Positions 50,997 to 62,539 of a DNA stretch of 64,000 bases are shown piece by piece. The stretch is from the NCBI GenBank assembly GCA_963693285.1, contig OY848918.1, forward strand, positions 20,657,484 through 20,721,483. Reading direction: 5' to 3'. The translations under genes were made by a program, and so were the position numbers. This DNA comes from Xestospongia muta (Eukaryota; Porifera; Demospongiae; Haplosclerida; Petrosiidae). Position 1 is the first letter of the stretch, and each line of letters begins with the position of its first letter. The notes under the pieces are model-generated. The model was not told where the DNA came from. It made no database searches and was given only the letters and a program-made list of their open reading frames with translations.

Positions 50997-53900
50997 ATGT
51001 CTCAGGAAGAACTAGTAAGTCTATAATCTTTCTATTACTATGTCATTATCCCTATATATCACTGTGATACTAACTAAACTCACATATCAGTGTTATTGTA
51101 TAGACAAAATATCTTTCTAAAAGATGGTCTTTTAGTTATAAGGGCTGATCTGTATACTCACTATACTACACTACATGATACATGTTGTCTTTATAATAGA
51201 ATCAACAACTGTTCTGGGCAGCTGCTAGTGGAAACATTGAAGTAGTCAAATCTACTATTGAACAAGGTGCTGATGTAAACTATCATAGTCCAGTCCTGGT
51301 AAGTTACTAGCTCTCAATATTTAAGTATATATCTCAACAGTAAAGCCTATTTTTCATATACAGTGTGTTTTTATAAATAAGTCTAAGATCCAATAATTAT
51401 CATATGACTACACACTGTATCATTATTATAGTATGATGTTGGTTGAGCTATAATACATGAGATGGTCTAGTCTTGTCCCCAGACCTACTCACAAGCTAAA
51501 ATAGGTCTGATCACACGAGTTGATTTTTGTGACCCCTACTTTAGCTTGCAAGTAGATCTGGGGACGAGACTAGGGATGGTCTAAATTTAATATCACAAAT
51601 CCTGTGTGATTTTAATCAATAGTGTAGGAGTTTCTTTCATTTTCTGTGTCATCTCCTAATAATAAAAAGTGTTAATATTACTGACATGATGTGTACATTT
51701 GTTGATCTAATAACAATGTTACTGAATTATTCTAACAGAGCCAGTCTATATCTATCATATAACACAAACTTATGAAGGACAATATTCTTATGAATTTACT
51801 TTTAATATAGCATTCGTAAAATAAATTTTCTGGAATTATTACAAGATTTTATGCCATGCTCATATTTACTCACTCACTGTCCTCATAAGTTTACAATCTA
51901 CCAGAATGCTAATAAAACTCTGATAAGTATAATGTTTTAAAGTATCAAACAGAAAACTTGATTCTGATTGTATCAACAGGTTGTATACATACATACCTAA
52001 CTATGGTCTATTTTTAAAGAGAGTCCTTAGGTTTATTGTATTCCAGCATTTAAATTTGAGAAACAATTAGTACACACAATTAATTATAACATTAGAGAGA
52101 TTGTGGTAACATATAGGAAATGGTAAGTTTAGTAAAATGTTCTTCATTTGCCAAAATGTTTCCCTCCAGCATTTTAATTAAAGACATGACAATAGGCAGA
52201 ACAATTCATTGTTTTTTAAATTTGCCAAAGTGTATTTTATATCTATATGATCTCCTTCCACAATTACCTATTACAGGTGTTACATTTAGCTGTGTATTGC
52301 CACATAAATAAATCCATTTGCTGGTTCACACTTTATATAATAACAGTATTCATAACCTACTAATAATTTGATTAATAATATTATGACAATGAATAAGATT
52401 AAGTTTGTAATTTTAATAACAAGAGTGACCTTTTATATTCAGAGGTTAAACCAGTATGTTGTATATTTTATGATTACAAGCAAAACATATAATGCTAACA
52501 TATCCACAGACTACTAAACTAAATGTTGGTACAGTAAATAATGTTAGAACTCTCTCAGCTTAAGAGGAATTATAGTTAATAAAAGACATTTTGGACTTTA
52601 TTATGTCAGAACAAGTAATAGAGAGATATTAGAAGAGCTAAAAAATTTCATAAAGTATTAGACTAGTATGGTGATCTTGTCCCTTTGCTTAGAGAGGATG
52701 AGTCTAGAGACAAAAGCATAATTCATATTTTTATAATTCCCTCATTAATGAGTTACATGATACACTTCCTGGTATGTTCATAATTAAGTTTATATGTTCA
52801 TATCATTGTCTCTCCTTAAACGAGCATGTGTCGTTTATAATGCCACTCTCCACGAATTCCTGCTCGCTATAAAAGGGGGGTGGGCTGCCCAGAAGAATGT
52901 GACGCCTACCAAAGAGTCAGATGGCGGCAATATTCAAACCTAGAAATCGTTCTAGATAGTAGCCATACCAACCTGAACAACCCACGCAAAACATCTATAA
53001 TAGTTAGCTCTAGGTACAAACACGTGTTATGTCAATTACGCAGTTCATAATATTCATAATAACTTTTATTGCTGTACTGAATTATACATGACAGAATCAA
53101 AGATGCCTGACACAAGACCATAGTTGTCTAAATCAGATTGCCTAGCAGGAGTTAGAACTTTTCTAACATGGTCCAACCTTCTCTTGAACACCTTTCTTCC
53201 CCTCTAGATTGTCAATTTCACTACAGAAACTTACACGTATCCAAAAAACGGGAATATCTGCACTGAACATACACATAATATTAATTAAGCAGCTGTTGCA
53301 ACAGCTACAGGAAGTGCATATTATGATGTAAACAGAAAAAGAAACACAGCTTCCATTTTTTTGATATTGAAAAGATTTGTGTGTGCCATTTTGTGGGCAG
53401 CCCAGCCCCCTTTCATACTGCGCATGCTCGTTTAAGCTGATAATTCCTTCATGAATGAATAGCAAACATTATAATTATACATCAATCATAGGAATTTGGA
53501 GAATATATTAAATATGTCCAAATTTGGGAAAATTACACATGTTGCTCAAAAACATTTTGACCTAATGATTGTATGCATGTATTATATACTGAATGTATAC
53601 TATACCTGTATCCAGGAAGAACAATAATGAAAGTACCTGGGATACCAATTTTTTTAGCATAATTGTACAAAAAATTGCCCATCAACCACATATAGAAAAT
53701 AGTTTATTCAAAATATTTTAATATGGTATAGCGGATTTTTTTTTGGGGGGGGGGCAAAATTTTAGTGGACATCAAATTTTTTTTTAAGTTCGTGGTAAAA
53801 ATTTTGTGGTCAAGCGATCTAGTCCAAACCACATCCCCTTACACATGAGGTGTACAAATGGCATGCTTTAAAATACAAGCCATAATATGAGGCTACTACC

Positions 53901-56900
53901 AGTACATAGGTATCTGGGATGCTAAATTTGGGGAACAACTTGAGTGCCAAAGAGGGACGAGTTGGCAGCTACAATTGAAGTTGATGATACAGATTATGCT
54001 AAAGGCCACGTGGATCGGTAGTTTGTTTTTTTCCCTCTTGAAGTATTGAAATAAGGCCATACTGAATCTAAGACTCACTGATCAACAATGTGATAACGTG
54101 CATGCAACCACGTGTACACATGAATGGGTGTGGCACATTTCATCTAATTAACTTTTGTGGGTAGATATTTTGTGGTTTGTTTCTCAGCCACAAAAACCAT
54201 AAAAATTTTCTCCCCCTCACCGAAAAATCCTCGCTATATGGTACAGCATGTGTAGTTTTGTCAAATAACATAACAAATGTCATATTAAGTACATGTAAGT
54301 TTATCAGTATCAGTACAGTGGAATATTGTACCCCTGAATAATGGAAACCTCATTTACAATGACAAATTGTGTGGTCGGAATGAATTCCCATTTAATACAC
54401 ATTACTTGTTGACTCAGAAAATATGGAAACCTTTTGTATTATATAATAAATGCTTTTTACGAGTGATTGTAGCAAAGAGTCATCACTTCTAATGTCCAGT
54501 TAATGAATACATTGATAATGGATTAGTGAAGTGACAAATATATAGCTTAATAGAGCTTTGTAAACCTGTAATGACAGCCCTCACATACAGGCTTAGTAAA
54601 ATATATTGATATTATATTGTATATAATTATGTTAACAGCTTCTTGTCATGATTCTAATACTATATATAAACAGAAGCTTAGAATGTTATATAACAGTTAC
54701 TCTAGTAACACAAACTATCTCTACAATTATACAAGGAAATAATATAACAAAGTTTTTATATGTTAAGTTATAGTTTCTAATACATGGCAGTGTTTTTACA
54801 CTTAGTCTATAAGTATGATGTACCAGTGGTTTGTAATGTATGTTGTACTGTCTTTATTGTTGTCATCAGATAAAGATAACTATGATAGTCACTAAGTCAT
54901 ATGTCCAGCCAGTGTCATTGTTTGATGGCTGGTACATGTTGTAAATAGAGTCTCTTTACTTCTCTAATCTAGAGTATATTTATATGATATAATTTCCTTA
55001 ATAATTATTGATACTATGTCTCAACAAATACATACTGTGAATAATAAATGAACATACTTAAAACTGATTGACAAAAGAAATTTTGCCAATAACAACCAAC
55101 TGACAAAGTAGGGCATTATATAGAATGTGATCTCTATAATAAGATATATTCCTTATATTACGTAACTATCATGAGTGTATCTCTTGTTTGTTCATATTTT
55201 CTACACTTATTACATTAGTCCCAGCTTATATCCTGATTACCTCAAGAATACATTTATGGCTTGTAGAGTACATCCTTTTGCTTGATAAGCACTATTTTAC
55301 TGACATATAGTATACACTTACATGATCTATTTTACATATGAGAGGTGTCTACAGCTATAAATGTTGTAAAATTTTGATTTATATACAGTTCTAATTACAA
55401 AACACGATCTCAGTGTCTACATGACAATTAATGAACAATTACATGTTTTTGGAGTGAAATGTAAAAAATGTAGAAATGTAAAAACCATTAGTTAATTACA
55501 TTCAATTTTAATTAACCATTATCATAACCTCATCACAATTGTTTTTAGAGTATTAACCTCTCTATACATATTAGTAATAACATAATGAATTATTTTATCT
55601 ATCTTTTGTGTTGTATTATTAGATATAGCTTTATATTATAAAGTGAATTGATCATAAATACCAACATATCCTTTATGTAGGACAAGAGAACTCCTCTTCA
55701 CTTGGCTGCTTACTATGGCCATTCTGAGACAGCTCATATACTAATTAAAGCTGGTGCATCACTGGATCCCATTGACAATGTGAGTATTTCCATTAATTAA
55801 ATATGTTGTCATTACTATAACCCTAGTATTAAACTATAATTATAGTCAGTGTCATCACTATGTTTATTACATGATATAAGTTAAATGGTTTGACATTCTA
55901 AGTGATAGTGAATATACTAAGATACTGTTTAGTAATTGTAGAATATGCTCTGATATTTACATTAACAGAAAAAGTTTACTCGTATAATAGATTCTTCTGT
56001 TTGTTAGTGACTTATAACAACATGACATATGAGTGATTGTTTACAAACTATTGCTTGTATTATTCCTAACATTTATATAACTATTATGGTATCTCTGTTG
56101 TAATAATAACTGATTTCTACTGCCAGTGGTCAACATAATCAACTGTAGACATTACTTACAAAGTAGTTCACTCAGTATTGTCACAACCAGATATTTAGTG
56201 TGCTAATTTAATTTATTTTATGGTACACTCCTTTGTAGCATTATACTTTTATACATTACTGTAAATAGTTTACATTGAATGTTTTAACTACAATAAATGA
56301 TGCACTTCCTTGAAGTCTAGTATTGTACAGTATATGTGTGAAAACTGTATACATTGTAATTTTTAAGATGTTTTTGAATCCCCTTTCTACTACTCAAGCT
56401 CTATCATAAGATATGTTTATTATAGATAATTTTAATAACAAATAACAGATATCATCAATGTTGAATTCATATACAGTGGTTATTACAATCATAACACATA
56501 GTATACATCATCATATGTTGGACAATTGTAATGATATGACTGGAACAATATTAATGTTAGCATTATATCAATTTAGTATATTCCCTACATTATGTTTTAT
56601 TACATAATTATAGTAATAATTATCTTATAATGCTATAATACAAAAGTCTTTCATGTTCCACTTACTATAATTTCTTTTATCACATAGTTTGGACATAGCC
56701 CTTTACATGATGCCTGCAGTAGAGGGGAAGTAGAATGTGTTGAGATATTACTGTTATGTGGTGCAGATGCTACCATAAAGAATAATAAGGGCCAAACACC
56801 TGCTGACATGGTAAAACCTGATGATATCAATAAAGAGAAAATTCTACAACTAATTGACAAGTCACTGCATGGTCAGTGTATTGTTCTATACTAATGTAGT

Positions 56901-59900
56901 TCATTTTTTACTTTCTGTACATTAGAATATACTAACAATAAATGTCAATACAATGATAATAATGTAACCTAGTAACATGATTTTATACTGCTAGTAATAA
57001 CAGTGTCACTTTATACATGACTATACAATCTGTACAAACTGATAATCAAGGATTACAAGCAACCACTCAGTACTATGATCAAACACTTGTCTTGACTTCA
57101 CTAGTAACATATGTATGTATAAATTATATTGAAAGTAGTTGTATAAAATGTACTGTATTAATAACAGATCAAACAAATTATTAACTACTGATATTGTTTG
57201 GAAACTTATTGAAAGTTATTAAGACATCATTGTTTTGACTTCTAAAGATATGTCAGTTATAATAAACAGATTAATATCATAACATGTCTTTGAAGATAAT
57301 TAACATTCCATTCATCAAATTATAAACTACAGAGACTCATACAATATAATGTTATGACATCATACATTTATACCAGTTGACAAAACAAACCTTAATCATG
57401 AGTGTGCCAGTATTACTGTACCAATATGAAGGCTACCATATAGTGTTATACAGTATCACAGCAATAGTTATATAAAGATTTTCCTCTTTTACTTTATAGA
57501 TTATACTGGTTTACTTCACAAGGCACTCAAAGAAGGCCGAATTCGATGCAAATACTCAAAGTTATCACTGTCTGGAGCTCCTGGGACAGGAAAATCATCT
57601 ATCATGAAACTTTTATTAAATCTCCCACCACCTACCCTTCATCATAGCACCTCTGTAGCCACTGTTCCTGAAGTAAGAAGAATAGAGACTGCAAGTCTCA
57701 TTGCAGGAAGTGAGTCAACAGATTCATCTTTTACAAGTCAATTTTGGGAAGAAATTAATACTCCATATGTAAAACGTATGATTGCCAAAGCTATTAAAAT
57801 TGGAGTCCCATCTTCTCCTGTTGATTCTACTACACAACATGAGGATAGCAACAGTTCATCTGATGATGATGGTTCACAAGAAGAAACATCACCAGACGTC
57901 AATGAAGTCACCTCAGTTTCTCCTTCAAAGCCGACACATCCACCTGTAGCTCAAACAGTAAATGAGATTGCTGAGATCATGCCTACTGTAAAAGAATCTC
58001 CTGAGCTATTCAACTCTCATTGGATTTACTGTGTAGATTCAGGTGGACAAGCAGCCTTTTTGGATATTGCTCCCGCAATATTACGCTACAGTCCAGTTAA
58101 TATTCTCACACAAAAGCTAAACGAGAAGCTTGAAGATAAGCCAAAATTTTTTTTTAGCTTTAATGGTCAACAGATTGGAGCCCCTGTAGACCGCGAAATT
58201 ACTAATTTACAATTGCTTGAGTCTTCTTTTCGTTCACTAATGTTCATAAATCAGCCTGATTTGCGCAAAATGCACATTAAGTTTTCACATTCAGAGCCTT
58301 GCCTTCTTGTTCTTGGTACGTTTTTTGATAAAGTAACGGAATGCACGGGTGAGTCATTGGAGCAAAAGAACGCTTGTTTGTGGTCTACCTTAAGTCAATA
58401 CAAAGGTGTGTGTAGGAATTACTGTGAAGCCAAAAAAGAGATAATTTTTCCTGTCAATACAACAGCCAGAGGTGAGCCTGAAATGAAAATTGCAGAGAGA
58501 ATTCGTACAATTGTAAGCCAATCTTACATTGAAGCAGAAATTCCAGCACGATGGTTCTTGTTTAAGCTTGAGTTAGAGGGCCTTCAGAAAATTACCAAAT
58601 CAATGGTCATCAGTAAAAGGGATTGCTTAAGAATAGGGATGACTCTTGAGATGGATCAGAAAGACATCGAAGCTTCGTTACTGTACTATCACGACATAAC
58701 CATTTTCTTGTATTTTCCGGCTGTATTGCCCAATGTGGTTTTCCTCCACCCTCAACCCCTTTTTAATAAGCTCTCAGAAGTAGTTAGCATTTCTTTTGCT
58801 GATGCTGTTATCCAATTAGAGGAAATGAATATAGTTCTTCCGGTTAATGCTCATAGTCAACTCAAGCACGAAGGCATTTTTACACGTGAGCTACTAGATC
58901 GTCTTCCTGATGGTTTTTCACCTGATTTTACTGCAGACGACTTTCTAATGTTAATGGAAGATATATTCGTGATTGCTCCATTGCCTGAAAAAGGCAATTT
59001 TTTTCTACCAAGTGTTTTACCTACAACCTCATGTTTAGAGAGTATTAGAGATCCATTTAATAAAAGCATTGATTGTTTTGTTTTCACATGGGATGCAAGG
59101 CCAATTCCTCAAGGTCTTTTTCCTGCTTTGATTGTGGGTCTCCTTAAACGACATGTCACACCACATTTTAATCTTCATCAACCATCAGAATCTGACATGC
59201 AATATCGTAACGCTATTCGCTTAACATGTATTGGTCCTGGTGGAGCAGTTTTACTTGTCGATGCTATCTACTGGATGGAGGTATACTATTCTGGCCCTCC
59301 AAAAAAGTGCTCTACTATCAAAGATGCTATTCTTGAAGCAATCAAAGATGTAGTGAAGAAATTTCAATATAAGCCAATTCTCTCAATGCCTCAGCAATGT
59401 TTCCTTTGCTCCATTTGTTCACCTCTGGCAGACCATCTGTGTCGTCCAGATGAAGACAAGGAGATAGTTACTTGCTGTAAAGATGGCATGTCAACAAAAG
59501 ATATTAATCGAGCACGACAGCTTCCCTGGATTGATAAAAATGCTGCAACTGCTGCTGCGAGAGTTAAGAGTGAACTTGGTAAGATTATTTATTTAATAGT
59601 ATGTACACCTACTTTATTCCTTGGCTTTTATTGTGCTTATAGTGATTGCATTAATCCAAAAGACGACATGCATAATCTGAACTTGGGTTATTACTTTGTA
59701 TGTAGACATGGATGCCCATATTGTACAATAGTTGATAAAGGAGAAGTAATAAGGAATTGTGTATTGTTATAATAGAGTAAGAGTAAAGGAGACATAAGTC
59801 TCTTGTCTTTTTGAAAGTATGAATGTATGATAAAATAAATGAATGCATTTAGAATATCTTTTCACAAGTATAATGTATATTCATACATTTTATTACGATA

Positions 59901-62534
59901 TAATAGGTTCAATCTATACATAGTTCAATATCAATGACGCTATGTCTGTCTTTTGTATTGACAAACAATCTTTTAGACATCCTTTTTTTATTATAATATT
60001 TTATTAATAATTAATAGTCTTCAGATTATCTTCACTAAGATGATGTCATTCAGTTGTATAGTCTATTAAGATTAAAGAAAGAACATTACTGAGTACTGTT
60101 ATAACAGTTGTAACTATAGTACAATCCTTAGAGAACGGTTGTGACGAATGATGACATCACTGTCTCAATTTAATTAGCGGATATTACGATTATGTGACGT
60201 TGTCTTTGAGGTAAATATTTCTGCCTGTAACTCTTTCAGAAAAATTTCAAAAGATTGTTTATAGCTTAGCTATTGTGGCAATAACTGTATGATTAGTTTT
60301 ATGATTGTCAGACAAAGTATTCTGTTGAAACAAACAAATTTTCGTTGTACGAGGATTCGTGGGCGTGATTAGCTTTCGAAGTAATATTGGTCTTTTCAAG
60401 ACTTTTTGCAAAAGAATTCACTAAATGTTTGATATATGGAGCATATTTATTGGCATTTCATTATTAATTTAATTATAGTGGTTGTCACCTCTAAGGGTTA
60501 ATGATATTTCTATATTTGTAGGTCCTTTCCCTTAACTTTTTCCAACATTGATACTAACTATAGCAGTATATAGGAATAAGAATTATATGGCATTATCTGG
60601 ATTGTTCTATACCTATCAAATTTGAAATTTAATTTTAGGTCAAATTGTAGGAAATGTGGTAAAATGTAATTGATAATCTCTATAAGGATCTTGTTATCTT
60701 TATTATGAAATTACATCTGTTTTAACACACATCGTTAACAGCCTGGAGACTTGCTCTTACATTAAAGATGTCAATGCTACAGACACAATTTTATTGAAAC
60801 TATTTAAGACAGCAGTAGAGCAAGCCTGCACAATAAGTTGTAAATCAGACATTGTTCATTGCACAATCAGTTGTTTTCAGAGACCTTGCTTTGTTTACTC
60901 TTAATATTATTTTAGCTGACAATGACTCTAAACCTGATTTGTCTAATGAATGTGAGAGCATGGCCAATGATCCAGTTACTTTTGATATGTTTTTTTCTAC
61001 ACTGATACCATTCTATGCTCTTGATAAATGTATCATTTCATAATTGTTTTAAATTTTATTATTCATTAGTTCCAAAGAAGCCTATTTCCTTGTCATCATC
61101 AAATGAATTAAGTAGCCAAACACATGACCAACATGGAGCTACCATCAGTGAATCAAGGCAACAAGGTTAGTAACTATTATTTTAATACATTAACACACAT
61201 TTTATTGACTGTATGTCTATAATATAGATTAAAATTATGAAACATAAGGACTACTATCTTTAATGTTGAATTCTAAATATATTTATCATTTGTGTTAATA
61301 AATAGACTATATCTTTCATTTCAATTCATTAGTCAATCAACTGTATGCTTGCTAAGCACATATTCAATGTATTGTTTTAAAAGTTCAATATTTTCAATGA
61401 CTAAAGCCTTTTGTATTATTGCTATTATATTTTGCTGTTATGATCTAGGAAGTGATTTCACATGATATAATATAGTGAAAATGCGAACTTTTGAATTTAA
61501 TTTTCTAACTAAGGAATTCACTTAATTGCATTATATAACAAAACAGTAACATATAGGTAAAGAGAAGGTAGAGGAATGTCAGGCATCTACACAAATAATT
61601 AAAATGTCTTACATTTCCCTCACTAGTCACTTTATATTTTCAAAACAGACATCGTTAACAGCTTGGAGACTTGCTCTTACATTAAAGGTGTCAATGCTAC
61701 AGACACAATTTTATTGAAACTATTTAAGGCAGCAGTAGAGCAAACCTGCACAATGAGTTGTAATTCAGACATTGTTCGTTGCACAATCAGTTGTTTTCAT
61801 AGTCCTTGCTTAATTAAGTGTTTTTCTAAATATAAGAATGTCACTAGCATGAAAAACTGAAATTAGAAACTTTAGTTATCTACTTGTGCTATTCATGCTT
61901 CTCTCCCTTCCTGTTTTTCTGTCATTCTGTCATTATGGTTCCTTTCAAAGCTAGTAATGTATTGACATTATTTTTATGTAGAATCTTTTCCTGGTCATAT
62001 GCATACAGAAGATTCAAGAAGCTCCTTGTCAATCACAGGTAAGTCCATTTATCCTTTCAAACAATACTTTTGTAAAGTATGACATGACTATGTTAATATT
62101 ACAAAGCCTGTTCATCTCATATGTCTTATGTAGTCATCTGATACAGACTAACCATCTCATTATATATAATTACTGGTACTTCTATTTTGTCTCTTCATTC
62201 TATAGATGGTACTCTAAACTGTGAAATAGGTAGAAGGGCATTAGTTCAATGTACTGATATTTTTGTTGAGTCAAATATTGATCCCATTGCCCTAGCAAGA
62301 AAACTGTATGCAAAAGAAGTTATTTCTGAGAATATTTACAAAAAGGTTAAGGACAGGGAAACAAGAGAGACAAGTTCTGAACGTCTTGATCGGATTCTTG
62401 ATGATCTAAAGGATCATGTCAAACACAATGCTAGCACCTTCACAACTTTCTTAGATATTTTAAAAGATGATAGTTTAAGTCAACGTGACTTAGCTGACAT
62501 AATAATGTCAAAATATAAAGGTATTATACATTAA
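50997..62534 (+). CDS. Gene B: ankyrin-Roc-COR-CARD protein (954 aa predicted)
   Basis: Seven coding exons: 50,997-51,014; 51,200-51,298; 55,681-55,779; 56,688-56,871; 57,500-59,578; 61,982-62,038; 62,206-62,534 (2,865 nt, phases as in gene A). Three ankyrin repeats (aa ~7-105), P-loop GAPGTGKS (159-166), VDSGGQ, weak G4 TFFD, COR-like region, Cys patch and CARD-like domain (~846-954). By eye roughly nine of ten residues match gene A. Replacements are spread through the Roc region (e.g. KLK to RIE, four extra residues SVSP in the acidic loop). The exon equivalent to gene A ankyrin 2 is missing. Intron 2 is swollen to 4.4 kb by MITEs. Two extra phase-1 exon candidates (60,916 and 61,070) lie before the linker exon and would lengthen the linker if spliced in. 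Frame and all splice sites are intact, so it is probably functional. Confidence 0.85.
51470..51575. mobile_element. ~106-bp MITE, hAT-like
   Basis: Inverted arms (left ctagtcttgtccccagacct, right aggtctcgtcc-type sequence read in reverse, i.e. ..atctggggacgagactag) of about 35-40 bp. Flanking atggtcta at 51,462-51,469 and 51,576-51,583 gives an 8-bp duplication typical of hAT. Confidence 0.7.
52815..53436. mobile_element. 622-bp terminal-inverted-repeat element
   Basis: Left end cttaaacgagcatgtg and right end (reverse) cttaaacgagcatgcg. The inverted similarity resumes inside as ggtgggctgccca against ggctgggctgccca. GC-rich termini are TTAA-adjacent, so TTAA may be the target site. A 100-codon minus-strand frame inside has no recognisable product. 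Confidence 0.65.
53729..54235. mobile_element. 507-bp MITE with 8-bp target duplication
   Basis: Ends tagcggattttt and (reverse) agcgaggattttt are followed by G-rich tracts. Flanked by atatggta on both sides (53,721-53,728 and 54,236-54,243), suggesting hAT. No coding capacity. Confidence 0.7.
57500..59578 (+). CDS. Gene B exon 5: Roc-COR core
   Basis: 2,079 nt, four codons longer than in gene A because of SVSP in the acidic loop. Acceptor ..cttttactttatag, donor CTTG/gtaaga. COR signature LLYYHDITIFLYFPAVLPNV. Read-through past the donor stays open to TAA at 59,770, adding a 64-residue tail with CRHGCPYC that gene A lost through a ~10-base deletion and an earlier stop. Confidence 0.9.
60722..60895 (+). 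repeat. Block A of a ~200-bp direct repeat in gene B
   Basis: Begins acacacatcgttaacagcct and is homologous to block B at 61,649-61,860 (gttaacagcttggagac). The homology ends at ..ttgttttcagagaccttgc. The two blocks bracket about 750 bp with exon-like segments that gene A lacks. Confidence 0.7.
60916..61043 (+). CDS. Candidate extra exon of gene B (linker or alternative end)
   Basis: Follows an acceptor attattttag and is open in the phase required by exon 5 (phase 1): ADNDSKPDLSNECESMAND, PVTFDMFFSTLIPFYALDKC then TAA at 61,041. As a terminal exon it would replace the CARD by 42 residues. With a weak donor at 61,030 (gtatca) it becomes a phase 1/1 exon of 114 nt joined through a 40-bp intron to the next segment. 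Unproven. Confidence 0.35.
61070..61165 (+). CDS. Candidate symmetrical linker exon of gene B
   Basis: 96 nt, phase 1/1, acceptor ttattcattag, donor CAAG/gttagt. It encodes a polar Ser/Gln linker (VPKKPISLSSSNELSSQTHD...) similar in character to the following linker exon (61,982-62,038). Inclusion would keep the frame into the CARD exon. Absent from gene A. Confidence 0.45.
61649..61860 (+). repeat. Block B of the ~200-bp direct repeat in gene B
   Basis: Second copy, continuing through ..catagtccttgcttaatt.. to the tga at 61,858. The 65-codon open frame across it (ETCSYIKGVNATDT..) is not in the phase needed after exon 5; in the required phase a stop comes after 18 codons. Confidence 0.65.
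62206..62534 (+). CDS. Gene B last exon: CARD-like domain
   Basis: Phase 1 entry after ..cattctatag. 109 residues, differing from gene A by only a few conservative changes (e.g. DIFVES, KEVISEN, DDLKDHV, FTTFLDI, SLSQRD), with all six helices intact. It is more conserved than the Roc region, suggesting constraint on the interaction surface. Confidence 0.75.
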
Positions 62535-62539
62535 TTTTT

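Larger units (their letters stand above)
51299..55275. mobile_element. ~4 kb MITE-rich insertion in intron 2 of gene B
   Basis: Gene A intron 2 (gtaagttgcttgataagcac) continues in gene B only at 55,280 (..ttgcttgataagcac). Everything between is extra and contains at least three separate terminal-inverted-repeat elements plus AT-rich DNA without recognisable exons. Confidence 0.65.

Noticed and set aside
53163..53465. 100-codon minus-strand frame near 53.3 kb
   Set aside because: It spans the interior and right end of a TIR element and runs outside it. No recognisable domain, so I treat it as a chance frame.
61663..61860. 65-codon frame with several Cys as a small secreted protein gene
   Set aside because: It lies inside a direct-repeat block, its frame does not fit the phase of gene B, and the block A and gene A copies do not preserve a start.
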